From Sphingomonas bisphenolicum (lineage in GTDB: Bacteria > Pseudomonadota > Alphaproteobacteria > Sphingomonadales > Sphingomonadaceae), in assembly GCF_024349785.1 (NCBI RefSeq), contig NZ_AP018817.1, forward strand, positions 310,001-374,000: a stretch of 64,000 bases of DNA. The letters are read 5' to 3'. The notes under the pieces are model-generated. The model ran no database searches. It was not told where the DNA came from and saw only the letters and a program-made list of their open reading frames with translations. How positions within the stretch are numbered: position 1 is the stretch's first letter; each line of letters opens with the position of its first letter. Shown piece by piece: positions 42,880 to 51,078 of the stretch. The position numbers and the translations under genes are program-made.

Positions 42880-43992
42880 TCAGACGCGCATCGGCATCAA
42901 TACGTAAAGCGCTGGACTGGCGTCATTTTCACGGATCAGCGTGGGCGCGGCCGCATCGGCCAGATGCAATTCGACCAGGTCACTGTCGATCTGCCCCAAT
43001 ATGTCGAGCAGATAGCGCGCATTGAAGCCGATATCGAAGCCTTCGCCCTGGAAGGCGCCGGGCACTTCTTCGGCCGCCGTGCCGTTTTCTGGGCTAGTGA
43101 CGGACAGGGTGATCTTGTCCTTGTCCAGGCTCATCTTGACCGCGCGGGTCTTTTCGGTGGCGATGGTGGCGACGCGATCGACGCCTTCCTCGAAGCTGCG
43201 CGGATCGATCTTGAGCAGCTTGTCGTTCGCGGTCGGAATGACGCGGCTATAGTCGGGGAAGGTGCCGTCGATCAGCTTGCTGGTCAGGATCGCGCTGCCC
43301 AGGCCGAAGCGGATCTTGCTGGCCGACAGGTTGATCTGCACCGAACCTTCCACCTCGTCCAGAAGCTTGCGCAGTTCGCCGATGCACTTGCGCGGGATGA
43401 TGATGCCGGGCATCCCCTCCGCACCGTCCGGGCGGGTTACGGTGACGCGGGCCAGGCGATGACCGTCCGTCGCCGCGGCCTTCAGCACCGGCTGATCCTC
43501 GTCGGACACATGGAAATAGATGCCGTTCAGATAATAGCGCGTCTCTTCGGTCGAAATGGCGAAGCGCGTCTTGTCGATGATCTGCTTCAACGTCTCCGCC
43601 GGCAGCTCGAAACGGGTCGGCAGGTCGCCTTCCGCGATTACGGGGAAATCGTCGCGCGGCAGGGTCGACAGGTTGAAGCGGGCGCGACCGGCCTGGATCA
43701 GCATCTTGCCTTCGGCCGCCTGCAGCGACACCTGGCTGCCTTCGGGCAGCTTGCGCGCGATGTCGAACAGGGTGTGGGCCGAAATGGTGGTCGCCCCGGC
43801 CTGTTCCACCTGCGCCGACACGCTTTCGACGATCTGGAGGTCGAGATCGGTCGCCATCAGCTTGATCGCACCGTCGGCCGACGCCTCGATCAGCACGTTC
43901 GAAAGGATGGGGATGGTATTGCGCCGCTCGACCACCGACTGGACGTGGCTCAGGCTCTTAAGGAGCGTTGCGCGTTCGATGGTGGCCTTCAT
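42880..43992 (-). CDS. dnaN: DNA polymerase III beta subunit (sliding clamp)
   Basis: A 370-residue sliding clamp, the ring-shaped dimer that tethers DNA polymerase III and many repair proteins to DNA. The three-fold repeated clamp domain is recognisable: MKATIERATLLKSLSHVQSVVERRNTIPILSN at the start, the YYLNGIYFHV and ATDGHRLAR segments in the middle, and PALYVLMPMRV at the end, where the protein-binding cleft forms. It is not next to dnaA, gyrB or recF (recF lies 10 kb away), which is common in alphaproteobacteria. I see no origin features such as clustered DnaA boxes here. Confidence 0.97.
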   Translation of the reverse strand: MKATIERATLLKSLSHVQSVVERRNTIPILSNVLIEASADGAIKLMATDLDLQIVESVSAQVEQAGATTISAHTLFDIARKLPEGSQVSLQAAEGKMLIQAGRARFNLSTLPRDDFPVIAEGDLPTRFELPAETLKQIIDKTRFAISTEETRYYLNGIYFHVSDEDQPVLKAAATDGHRLARVTVTRPDGAEGMPGIIIPRKCIGELRKLLDEVEGSVQINLSASKIRFGLGSAILTSKLIDGTFPDYSRVIPTANDKLLKIDPRSFEEGVDRVATIATEKTRAVKMSLDKDKITLSVTSPENGTAAEEVPGAFQGEGFDIGFNARYLLDILGQIDSDLVELHLADAAAPTLIRENDASPALYVLMPMRV

Positions 43993-44146
43993 GTCCCTGT
44001 TCTGTCCGTTTCTTTTTAAGCCGATAGCCGGGGATTCGGTCGAATCCCGGCGACAATGATGGATGCTTCTTCATAACCGCTATGACGGCTTGGGCAAGCA
44101 CCGCCTTCGCGCTTTTGATCGAGCCGGGGTTGCAAAAGGGGACGGC

Positions 44147-44665
44147 ATGGGCTTTGCCCGCATCATGCCTCGCTTCATCGCCCTGCTGATCCTGTCGCTG
44201 CTGGCGGCGTCGCCGGCCCTGGCGCGCGATTCGCTGGGCATTTTCGAGGGTTGGGGCGCTTTTCGCGATCCCGGCGCGGGGCAGAACGGGCCGCGCTGCT
44301 ATGCCATCGCCCAGCCCGCCGCGCGGAGAGGACAGACGCCCAAGGGGTTCGTCGCGGTCGGCACCTGGCCGCGCCAGCGGGTGCGCGGACAATTGCATAT
44401 CCGCCTGAACCGCGCGCTGGCGGCCAGGGCGCCGGTCACGCTGACCGTGGGCGAGCGCCGCTTCGCGCTGGTCGCCGGGCAGATGGACGCCTGGGCGCCC
44501 GATGCCCGCGGCGACGCGCAGATCGTGGCGGCGATGCGATCGGCCAGCAGTATGAGCGTGGCAGGCGTGGGCGCAGACGGGCGCGGCTTTGCCGACAGCT
44601 ATGCGCTGCGCGGCGCGGCGACGGCGATGGACGCGGCGGCGCTGGGCTGCGCCAAACTGCGTTAG
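44147..44665 (+). CDS. Exported hypothetical protein (IalB-like)
   Basis: A 172-residue exported protein. The signal peptide covers about residues 1-24 (LLILSLLAASPALA). The mature part starts DSLGIFEGWGAFRDP and continues with RCYAIAQPA, FVAVGTWPRQRVRGQLHIRLNR and a segment DAQIVAAMRSASSMSV. This order resembles invasion-associated-locus-B-like proteins that sphingomonads encode just upstream of rlmN. Two Cys (RCYAIA and ALGCAKL) may form a disulfide. Function unknown. ATG 44147 has AAGGGGA upstream; the frame is open to 44063. It is followed by rlmN after 45 bp, so they may be co-transcribed. Confidence 0.8.
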   Translation: MGFARIMPRFIALLILSLLAASPALARDSLGIFEGWGAFRDPGAGQNGPRCYAIAQPAARRGQTPKGFVAVGTWPRQRVRGQLHIRLNRALAARAPVTLTVGERRFALVAGQMDAWAPDARGDAQIVAAMRSASSMSVAGVGADGRGFADSYALRGAATAMDAAALGCAKLR

Positions 44666-44710
44666 GCGGCCGCGCTTCCAAAATCCGCAAAAATCGGCTA
44701 AGGGCGCGCC

Positions 44711-45973
44711 ATGCAATCAGCCGCCAGCCCGCTCATGCCGATTCCCGGCCTTATCGACCCTGTGCCCGTGCCGCGCGCGGTGACGCCGCGTGAAGACGGG
44801 CGCACCGACCTGATGGGCCTGTCGCGCCCGCAGATCAAAGCCGTGCTGGAAGAGGCCGGGCTGGACGTGAAGGCCGCCAAGCTGCGCTCCAAGCAATTGT
44901 TCCACTGGCTCTATCATCGCGGCACCACCGATTTCGACGCCATGACCGACCTCGCCAAGCCGATGCGCGGCTGGATGGCCGAACGCTTCGTCGTCGGCCG
45001 CCCGCAGGTGGTCGAAGCGCAGGTGTCGAGCGACGGCACGCGCAAATGGCTGCTGCGGTCCGACGATGGGCAGGACTATGAAATGGTCTTCATCCCCGAT
45101 GCGGATCGCGGCACGCTCTGCGTCTCCAGCCAGGTCGGCTGTACATTGAATTGCAGCTTCTGCCACACCGGCACGATGCGGCTGGTGCGCAACCTGACGC
45201 CGGGCGAAATTGTGGGGCAGGTGATGTTGGCGCGCGATTCGCTGGGCGAATGGCCCAAGGGTAATATGGCCGTTGCCAATGACGTCGATGATGATGACGA
45301 CGCGCCGCAATATACGGCGGACGGGCGGATGCTGACCAACATCGTGATGATGGGCATGGGCGAGCCCCTCTATAATTTCGATCATGTCCGCGACGCGTTG
45401 AAGCTGGTCATGGACGGCGACGGGCTGGCGCTGTCGAAGCGCCGTATCACCCTTTCTACGTCAGGCGTGGTGCCGATGATGGCGCGCGCGGCCGAGGAGA
45501 TCGGCGTCAACCTGGCCGTCTCGCTCCATGGCGTGACCAAGGCCGTGCGCGACGAACTGGTGCCATTGAACCGCAAATATGGGATCGAGGAACTGCTCCA
45601 GGCCTGCGCCGACTATCCCAAGGCGAACAATGCCCGGCGCATCACCTTCGAATATGTGATGATCCGCGACAAGAATGACAGCGACGAGGATGCGCGCGAA
45701 CTGGTCCGGCTGATCCGCAAATATAAGCTGCCGGCCAAGGTCAACCTGATCCCGTTCAACCCCTGGCCGGGCACAGACTATGAATGTTCGACGCCGGAGC
45801 GGATTCGCGCGTTCAGTTCCATCGTGTTCGAAGGCGGCATCAGCGCGCCGGTGCGCACCCCGCGCGGGCGCGACATCATGGCGGCCTGCGGCCAGCTCAA
45901 GTCGGCGAGCGAGAAGAAGAGTAAGGCGGAGATGAAGCGCCTTTCCGAAGAGAAGCAAGCTGCGCTCGGATGA
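44711..45973 (+). CDS. rlmN: Dual-specificity 23S rRNA/tRNA adenine-C2 methyltransferase RlmN
   Basis: A 420-residue radical-SAM enzyme that methylates C2 of A2503 in 23S rRNA and A37 in some tRNAs. The 4Fe-4S site is C144, C148 and C151 in [11 protein letters not shown]. The cysteine that carries the methyl intermediate is C393 in IMAACGQLK near the C-terminus. [15 protein letters not shown] and [14 protein letters not shown] are typical SAM-binding and core segments. The N-terminal HhH-like domain includes [17 protein letters not shown]. It ends at a clear terminator. Confidence 0.96.
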   Translation: MQSAASPLMPIPGLIDPVPVPRAVTPREDGRTDLMGLSRPQIKAVLEEAGLDVKAAKLRSKQLFHWLYHRGTTDFDAMTDLAKPMRGWMAERFVVGRPQVVEAQVSSDGTRKWLLRSDDGQDYEMVFIPDADRGTLCVSSQVGCTLNCSFCHTGTMRLVRNLTPGEIVGQVMLARDSLGEWPKGNMAVANDVDDDDDAPQYTADGRMLTNIVMMGMGEPLYNFDHVRDALKLVMDGDGLALSKRRITLSTSGVVPMMARAAEEIGVNLAVSLHGVTKAVRDELVPLNRKYGIEELLQACADYPKANNARRITFEYVMIRDKNDSDEDARELVRLIRKYKLPAKVNLIPFNPWPGTDYECSTPERIRAFSSIVFEGGISAPVRTPRGRDIMAACGQLKSASEKKSKAEMKRLSEEKQAALG

Positions 45974-46012
45974 GCGCGGGACGATAGGCTGCGCCATTGG
46001 CGCAGGACGACC

Positions 46013-46039
46013 AGCCCCGCCCGCAACGGCGGGGCTTTT
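46013..46039 (+). terminator. Rho-independent terminator of rlmN
   Basis: A perfect 9-bp stem AGCCCCGCC/GGCGGGGCT with a 6-nt loop runs into TTTT. It lies 40 bp past the rlmN stop. Confidence 0.85.
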
Positions 46040-46054
46040 CTGTTGGGGAAGATA

Positions 46055-46528
46055 ATGACCGATGCCGAGATAGACGCGCTGGCGACGGCCTTTTGCGCCT
46101 GTACGCTGCCCAAGGAAAGCTGGACCCACGGCGCGCATTTCGCGACCGCGCTGTGGTTTATCCTCACGCGCCCGGACGTGCAGCCCGAACGGGACATGCC
46201 CGGCATGATCCGCCGCTATAATGCAAGCGTAGGCGGGGTGAACAGCGCGACGAGCGGCTATCATGAGACGATCACCCAGGCGTCGATGCACATGGCGCGC
46301 CGCCTGCTCGCCGGATTGCCGGCCGATGTGACGCCGACGACTGCTTATATCGCGCTGATGACCTCACCGCTGGGGGACAAGGACTGGCTCTTCGCTTACT
46401 GGTCGCGCGACGTGCTGATGGCAACGACGGCGCGGCTGGGCTGGGTCGCGCCCGACCTCCAGCCGCTGCCTGCCTGGACGGACAATATAGGAAAAGGGCG
46501 GCCCCTTGCAGGACCGCCCCTTCCCTGA
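46055..46528 (+). CDS. Conserved hypothetical cytosolic protein
   Basis: A 157-residue protein without signal peptide or membrane segment. MTDAEIDALATAFCACTLPKESWTHGAHFATALWFI and the helix-rich middle (RRYNASVGGVNSATSGYHETITQASMHMARRLL) show a conserved Trp-Thr-His motif and a YHET segment, which could form a metal or active site. Similar small proteins are annotated only as hypothetical, to my memory. ATG 46055 has GGGGAAG upstream. The last dozen codons lie inside the hairpin that terminates the convergent outer-membrane gene. Confidence 0.7.
   Translation: MTDAEIDALATAFCACTLPKESWTHGAHFATALWFILTRPDVQPERDMPGMIRRYNASVGGVNSATSGYHETITQASMHMARRLLAGLPADVTPTTAYIALMTSPLGDKDWLFAYWSRDVLMATTARLGWVAPDLQPLPAWTDNIGKGRPLAGPPLP
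46492..46524 (-). terminator. Terminator of outer-membrane barrel gene, inside a convergent CDS
   Basis: On the minus strand AAGGGGCGG pairs with CCGCCCTTT, with an inner weaker stem, ending in TTTT. It lies 20 bp past the barrel gene's stop and also encodes the C-terminal residues of the plus-strand gene ending at 46528. Confidence 0.75.
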
Positions 46529-46544
46529 TTCCGATCGAGAGGGA

Positions 46545-47057
46545 TCAGAAGCGGAAGCCGACGCCCACCAGGCCGACGTCGCGGCCACCGATGTTGGCTT
46601 CATATTCGCTGCGCTGATATTCAGCCGAGATGTAGGTGTTCGGGGTCACCGAATATTCCAGACCGCCACCATAACGCACGCCTTCGAACGACGCGCCGCC
46701 ATTGCCAAGGTCGATGCGGGTGTTGGCATAGCCGACCTTGCCGAAGGCCAGAACCTGCGGAGTCAGGGTGTAGCCGAGACGGACCGAAGCGGCCAGGTCG
46801 CGGCTGACTTCCGCACCGGCGCCGGCGCTGGTGGTGGTGTCGCTGAACGACACTTCGGGGCCGAAGGTCACGCCCGGGGTCACGGCGATGTCGTAACCGG
46901 CGGTCACGCCATAGGTGAAGCCTTCGCGGCCATCGAACTTGTCATAGCCCGCCGTCACGCCCGCGCGCGGCCCGGTGAAGGGCGCAGCGTCCTGAGCGAA
47001 AGCAGGAGCCGAAACAACGGTGGCAGCAGCAATAGCTGCGAAAATCACAGTCTTCAT
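46545..47057 (-). CDS. Outer-membrane beta-barrel protein
   Basis: A 170-residue exported protein. Signal peptide 1-21 (cleavage after AFA), then alternating hydrophobic strands of an eight-stranded barrel (GVTAGYDKF, TYGVTAGYDIAV, SVRLGYTLTPQVLAFGKVGYA, YGGGLEYSVTPNTYISAEYQRSEY). It ends in VGFRF with a terminal Phe, the signature for outer-membrane insertion. It belongs to the OmpA-N/opacity-like porin group. Function could be adhesion or structural stability. A direct-repeat motif shared with other envelope genes lies in its upstream region. Confidence 0.9.
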   Translation of the reverse strand: MKTVIFAAIAAATVVSAPAFAQDAAPFTGPRAGVTAGYDKFDGREGFTYGVTAGYDIAVTPGVTFGPEVSFSDTTTSAGAGAEVSRDLAASVRLGYTLTPQVLAFGKVGYANTRIDLGNGGASFEGVRYGGGLEYSVTPNTYISAEYQRSEYEANIGGRDVGLVGVGFRF

Positions 47058-47420
47058 AAAGTCCTCATTTATTATCTTGTCGCCGTGACTTAGACATTCA
47101 TCCGGCGTTCAGGTTTGATGCAAAGCAACCATGAACTTATTCTCACGATAGCTCCTGCGACTCTTCTCTCCATTATCGGGAGATCAAGAGCATGATCTGC
47201 ATCATGATCACGCAGCAGCCATCTAGGATCGCAAGATTGAGTTGCAAAGGGGGTCTGCCTTTATTTCAATTAATTTCGGGGCTTGTGTTGCAAAAGTGTG
47301 ACATCGCCCCCGCCGGGCTGAAGGGACGCCGGCCACGCGCCCGCTCGCAATGGCCTGTAACCAGAGCAGGTCGAGGACCGAATAGTGGACTATTGCCTCA
47401 GATGGGATAGGATCACCGCC
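47058..47420. other. Intergenic region upstream of barrel and cytochrome b genes
   Basis: No gene is supported in these 363 bases; the short plus frame at 47192-47410 lacks a ribosome site and family features. The region must hold the promoters of the barrel gene (-) and the cytochrome b gene (+). It contains the TTC-N8-TTCAG motif at 47097-47112 and a small palindrome AATAGT-GG-ACTATT near 47382-47395. Confidence 0.5.
47097..47112 (+). promoter_or_regulatory. TTC-N8-TTCAG direct repeat upstream of barrel gene
   Basis: TTCATCCGGCGTTCAG shows perfect TTCA half-sites 11 bp apart. It lies 40-55 bp upstream of the barrel gene, in the opposite orientation to the other copies relative to its gene. 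Confidence 0.45.
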
Positions 47421-48140
47421 ATGGACAGCCCGACCCCTACGGTAGCCGGCGATGTCAAGCGCCACCGCCTGTCCACCCGGCTATGGCACTGGGCCAATGC
47501 GCTGCTGCTCTATACCCTGTTCGCCAGTGGCCTGGGCATCTTCAACGCCCATCCCCGGCTTTATTGGGGGCAATATGGCGCAAACCTGGACCATGCCTGG
47601 CTGACGCTGGCGCGCTTCCCCGGCTGGATCACCCTGCCCGGCCATTACAGCCTGGCCCTGTCGCGCCACTGGCATCTGGCCGCCGCGCCGCTCTTCGCCT
47701 TCGCACTGCTCGCCTACATGCTGTGGAGCCTCGCCAACCGGCACATCGCCCGCGACCTCGCCTTTCGCCGCGGCGAACTGGCCCCGCGCCATGTCTGGCA
47801 GGATATCAAGAACCACGCCCGGCTGCGCTTTCCCACGGGCCAGGCGGCGCTGCGTTATAATGTGCTGCAGAAGGCGAGCTATATCGGCGTGATCTTCGTC
47901 GCGCTGCCGCTGGTGATCCTGACCGGCCTCACGATGTCGCCAGGCATGAATGCGGCCTGGCCCTGGCTGCTGGACCTGTTCGGGGGACGGCAGTCGGCGC
48001 GATCGATCCATTTCATCACCGCCTTCGCGCTCGTCGCCTTCTTCCTGGTCCACATATTGATGGTCGTCCTCGCCGGGCCGCTGAACGAGGTGCGCTCGAT
48101 GATCACCGGCCGCTATCGCGTGCCGGAGGATCGGCCATGA
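47421..48140 (+). CDS. Cytochrome b561 family membrane protein
   Basis: A 239-residue four-helix membrane cytochrome. Likely heme ligands are in RLSTRLWHWANALLLY (His near residue 24), YSLALSRHWHLAAAPLF (about 84-86), SIHFITAFALVAFFLVHILMV (about 198-212). The overall pattern matches cytochrome b561/thiosulfate-reductase cytochrome b subunits, which pass electrons between quinones and a periplasmic partner. Its stop overlaps the start of a molybdopterin oxidoreductase gene (ATGA), so that enzyme is the probable partner. ATG 47421 follows AGGATC; the frame is open to 47385. Confidence 0.9.
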   Translation: MDSPTPTVAGDVKRHRLSTRLWHWANALLLYTLFASGLGIFNAHPRLYWGQYGANLDHAWLTLARFPGWITLPGHYSLALSRHWHLAAAPLFAFALLAYMLWSLANRHIARDLAFRRGELAPRHVWQDIKNHARLRFPTGQAALRYNVLQKASYIGVIFVALPLVILTGLTMSPGMNAAWPWLLDLFGGRQSARSIHFITAFALVAFFLVHILMVVLAGPLNEVRSMITGRYRVPEDRP

Positions 48141-48883
48141 TCCTGACCCGCCGCCATCTGCTGCTCGGCGCGACCGCAACGCTGGCCGGCTGCGACCGGC
48201 TGGCGCGCAACGAGACGTTTCGCGAGGCGCTGTTTTCCGCCGAGAATTTCCACAAATGGGCGCAGCGCGGCCTGATGGCCCCCGATGCGCTCGCGCGCGA
48301 GTTTCGGCCCGACCAGATTTCTCCCGTCTTCCGCGCCAACGGCACCGCCAATCCCAATACGCCCGCCTACAAGGCGTTGTGGCGCAACGGCTTTGCCGAC
48401 TGGCGGTTGCAGGTCGGCGGCCTGGTCGCGCGCGACCTGTCGCTGTCGCTGTCGCAACTGCGCGCATTGCCCCATCGCGAGCAGATCACCCGTCATGATT
48501 GCGTCGAAGGCTGGAGCGCGATCGGCAAGTGGCGCGGGGTCCGCCTCAAGACCATTCTGGACGGCGCAGGGCTGCGCAGCAGCGCGCGCTATATCGTCTT
48601 CCGCTGTGCCGACGACATGGGCGGCGGGCGGCCCTATTATGAGAGCATCGATCTGGCCGACGCCTTCCACCCCCAGACCATCCTGGCCTTCGCGCTCAAC
48701 GACCGGCCGCTGTCGGTCGCCAATGGCGCGCCGCTGCGGCTGCGGGTCGAACGCCAACTGGGCTATAAACAGGCCAAATATCTGATGGGGATAGAGGCGG
48801 TCGACAGCCTGGCCGCGATCGGCAAGGGCAAGGGTGGTTTTTGGGAGGACCATGCCGATTATGATTGGTATGCGGGCATTTGA
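48137..48883 (+). CDS. Sulfite-oxidase-family molybdopterin oxidoreductase (MsrP/YedY-like)
   Basis: A 248-residue protein of the sulfite oxidase family. The Mo-coordinating cysteine is C122 in TRHDCVEGWSAIG. RLRVERQLGYKQAKYLMGIE is a conserved family block near the C-terminus. The N-terminus TRRHLLLGATATLAGC combines a twin-Arg signal with a lipobox (LAGC, C19), suggesting export with cofactor bound and lipid anchoring. It is coupled to the cytochrome b561 gene and should receive electrons from it. By analogy to MsrPQ it could reduce oxidised periplasmic proteins or sulfoxides, but the substrate is unproven. Confidence 0.9.
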   Translation: MILTRRHLLLGATATLAGCDRLARNETFREALFSAENFHKWAQRGLMAPDALAREFRPDQISPVFRANGTANPNTPAYKALWRNGFADWRLQVGGLVARDLSLSLSQLRALPHREQITRHDCVEGWSAIGKWRGVRLKTILDGAGLRSSARYIVFRCADDMGGGRPYYESIDLADAFHPQTILAFALNDRPLSVANGAPLRLRVERQLGYKQAKYLMGIEAVDSLAAIGKGKGGFWEDHADYDWYAGI

Positions 48884-48914
48884 CGTCTGCGTAACGACAT
48901 GACAAGGTCCCGGC

Positions 48915-50156
48915 ATGAAGCTGTTTGAATTGGTTCTCAAGCGGTTGGTCACACGCGGTCGCCTGACCGTTCACTACGCCAACGGCAAAAAAATCACCGT
49001 GGGTCAGCCCGACCCAGCCTTTCCCGACCTCGCGTTGCGCTTCAAGGACGGCCGGGTGCCTTTCGACATCGTGAAAGACCCGCGGCTGGGCATGGCCGAA
49101 GCCTGGATCGACGGGCGGGTCGGTATCGATGGCGGCGGCATCATGGAATTCCTGTCCATGATTCGCGCCAACAACCCCTGGGAACAGGGCAAGTCGATCG
49201 AGGGCAAGAGCCTGCTCAAGCGCAGCATCGGCAGCGTGCGGCAAAAGCTCTGGCGCGCCAACCACAAGGCCCGGTCCAGGGCTAATGTCGCGCATCATTA
49301 CGACCTGTCGGGCGCGCTCTACGCTCTCTTCCTGGACCGCGACCGCCAATATAGCTGCGCCTATTACCCCGACGCGGACAATGAGGCCGGGATCGGGCTG
49401 GAACAGGCGCAGGAAGACAAGAAGGCGCATATCGCCGCCAAGCTGCACTTGAAGCCGGGCATGAAGGTGCTGGACATAGGCTGCGGCTGGGGCGGAATGG
49501 CGCTGTACCTGCACCGCACCTGCGGCGTCGATGTCACCGGCATCACCCTGTCTGAAGAACAGCTCAAGGTCGCGCGGCAGCGGGCCGCCGATGCCGGCGT
49601 CGCCGACCATGTGCGGTTCGAACTGATCGACTATCGCGACATGACGGGGCCGTTCGACCGGATCGTGTCGGTGGGCATGTTCGAACATGTCGGCACCGCC
49701 CATTTCCGCACCTTCTTCGACACATGCCGCAGCCTGCTGACGCCCGAGGGCGTGATGCTGATCCACACGATCGGCCGCATGGGCGGGCCGGGCGTGACCG
49801 ACGCCTTTACCCAGAAATATATCTTCCCCGGCGGCTATATCCCGGCCCTGTCGGAAATGATCGCCGGCAGCGAGGGCACGCGGCTGATGGTGACCGACGT
49901 GGAGGTGCTGCGCATCCATTATGGCCTCACCATCCGCGAATGGTATCGGCGGACCATGGCGCATAAGGCCGACATCGTCGCCCTCTATGACGAGCGCTTC
50001 TTCCGCCTCTGGACCTTCTACCTGGCCGGGGCAGCGACCGTGTTCGAACATGGCGGCATGGTGAATTTCCAGGTCCAGTATAGCCGCGACCGCCGCGCGC
50101 TGCCGATCACCCGCGACTATATGCAGGAAGCCGAGGCGGCGCTGCGGGGGCGCTGA
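48915..50156 (+). CDS. cfa: Cyclopropane-fatty-acyl-phospholipid synthase
   Basis: A 413-residue SAM-dependent enzyme that adds a methylene bridge to unsaturated acyl chains of membrane phospholipids. The SAM motif VLDIGCGWGGMALYL is at about residues 185-199. NVAHHYDLSGALYALFLDRDRQYSCAYY and VSVGMFEHVG are hallmark segments of the family. FPGGYIPALSEM and the C-terminal FFRLWTFYLAGAATVF complete it. The protein is slightly longer than E. coli Cfa (382). Cyclopropane lipids protect membranes against acid and stress. The gene begins about 30 bp after the molybdopterin enzyme gene. Confidence 0.95.
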   Translation: MKLFELVLKRLVTRGRLTVHYANGKKITVGQPDPAFPDLALRFKDGRVPFDIVKDPRLGMAEAWIDGRVGIDGGGIMEFLSMIRANNPWEQGKSIEGKSLLKRSIGSVRQKLWRANHKARSRANVAHHYDLSGALYALFLDRDRQYSCAYYPDADNEAGIGLEQAQEDKKAHIAAKLHLKPGMKVLDIGCGWGGMALYLHRTCGVDVTGITLSEEQLKVARQRAADAGVADHVRFELIDYRDMTGPFDRIVSVGMFEHVGTAHFRTFFDTCRSLLTPEGVMLIHTIGRMGGPGVTDAFTQKYIFPGGYIPALSEMIAGSEGTRLMVTDVEVLRIHYGLTIREWYRRTMAHKADIVALYDERFFRLWTFYLAGAATVFEHGGMVNFQVQYSRDRRALPITRDYMQEAEAALRGR

Positions 50157-50161
50157 AAAGC

Positions 50162-50200
50162 CTGAACCGTCGCTGACATGTCCATTCGCGGACGGTTCAG
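50162..50200. promoter_or_regulatory. 10-bp inverted repeat containing TTCAG motif
   Basis: CTGAACCGTC (50162-50171) and GACGGTTCAG (50191-50200) form a perfect inverted repeat with a 19-nt spacer. The right arm is also the second half of a TTC-N8-TTCAG direct repeat at 50185-50200. It lies just past the cfa stop and 68 bp before the next gene, so it may be an operator, although a weak terminator is possible. Confidence 0.5.
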
Positions 50201-50267
50201 TCGGCGCGGTGCATTCTCTTGTCCATGCTCCCCCCGTGACGGGCGGGATCTGTGAGGAGAGAAAGAC

Positions 50268-50579
50268 ATGAACCTGTTCTGGAAGGGCGCGGCCGCGTTG
50301 AGCCTCGCCATCACCGGCCTTGGCGCGGCGGCGGCGCCGGCCCAGGCGCAATATTATGGTGGTTCCGGCTGGCGCGGCGACCGCGACGGGCGCTGGGACA
50401 ATCGCCGCTGGGACAACAGGCGCTGGGATGATCGCCGCCACTGGCGCGGCGACCGGCGCGATTGGCGCGGGTATCGCGGCCATTATCGGACCGCCTATCG
50501 CTATCGCACGCGCTGCTGGACCGAATGGCGCTACGACTATTATCGCGACCGCGACGTGCGCGTGCGCATCTGCCGCTAA
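50268..50579 (+). CDS. Small exported Arg/Trp/Asp-rich protein
   Basis: A 103-residue exported protein. The signal peptide spans about residues 1-28 (cleavage after AQA). The mature part is low in complexity, with repeated WDNRRW/WDDRRHWRGDRRDWRGYR units (about 40-70) and a C-terminal segment RCWTEWRYDYYRDRDVRVRICR carrying two Cys. Composition recalls the repeat regions of the RcnB-like proteins at 25-27 kb, but the RcnB domain is missing. GAGGAGAGA precedes the ATG. Function unknown. An envelope-type regulatory motif upstream suggests the same control as the RcnB genes. Confidence 0.75.
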   Translation: MNLFWKGAAALSLAITGLGAAAAPAQAQYYGGSGWRGDRDGRWDNRRWDNRRWDDRRHWRGDRRDWRGYRGHYRTAYRYRTRCWTEWRYDYYRDRDVRVRICR

Positions 50580-50604
50580 AGCCGGCGGCTATATTGTACC
50601 CGTG

Positions 50605-50633
50605 ACCCGCCCCGATTGAACCTTGGGGCGGGT
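50605..50633 (+). terminator. Hairpin between small exported protein and DUF350 gene
   Basis: A 9-bp stem ACCCGCCCC/GGGGCGGGT with an 11-nt loop, without T-tract, lies 25 bp past the stop codon at 50579. It is a possible terminator. Confidence 0.45.
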
Positions 50634-50651
50634 TGCGGCATTGGGGACGGC

Positions 50652-51074
50652 ATGACCGATCCCATGCCCGTGATTCAAAGCCTGTTGTCGGGCCTTCCCA
50701 TCCTGCTGCTACATCTGGGCAGCGCCACCCTGGTCTGGCTGGCGGCGCTGGGCCTCTATATGTGGATCACCCCGCATGACGAATTCGCGCTGATCCGCGG
50801 CGGCAACGAGGCCGCGGCGATCTCGCTGGGCGGGGCGGCGATCGGGCTGGCGGTCCCCTTGGGCTTCTGCCTCGCCGGGTCGGTCAATGTCTGGGACATC
50901 GTCATCTGGGGCAGTGTAACCCTGGTGCTGCAACTCGTCGCCTTCCGCCTGGTCGATTTCCTGCTGGGCACCCTGTCGGCGCGGATCGAGGCCAATGAAC
51001 GGTCGGCCGCGATCTTCCTGGCGATGATGAAGGCCGCCATCGCCTGCCTCACCGCCGCCGCGGTCGCGGGCTGA
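50652..51074 (+). CDS. DUF350 membrane protein
   Basis: A 140-residue inner-membrane protein with four predicted helices. ALGLYMWITPHDEFALIRGGNEAAAISLGGAAIGLAVPL (about residues 30-70) is the DUF350 signature, and a similar pattern repeats in the second half (two-fold internal repeat). DUF350 genes often lie near potassium channel, SPFH or membrane-stress genes; their function is unknown. ATG 50652 has GGGGA upstream. A trypsin-like protease gene begins 4 bp after the stop, so the two probably form an operon. Confidence 0.85.
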   Translation: MTDPMPVIQSLLSGLPILLLHLGSATLVWLAALGLYMWITPHDEFALIRGGNEAAAISLGGAAIGLAVPLGFCLAGSVNVWDIVIWGSVTLVLQLVAFRLVDFLLGTLSARIEANERSAAIFLAMMKAAIACLTAAAVAG

Positions 51075-51078
51075 GGCG

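Noticed and set aside
42880..43992. Possible replication origin near dnaN
   Set aside because: dnaA, gidA and parAB are absent and I saw no clustered DnaA boxes or AT-rich unwinding element.
47192..47410. A 72-codon plus-strand frame in the intergenic region
   Set aside because: No ribosome site, no family, mixed composition; treated as non-coding.
48696..50483. A 595-codon minus-strand frame opposite cfa
   Set aside because: cfa is clear; the frame has repeated API/AAP stretches typical of antisense to Arg/Asp-rich repeats.
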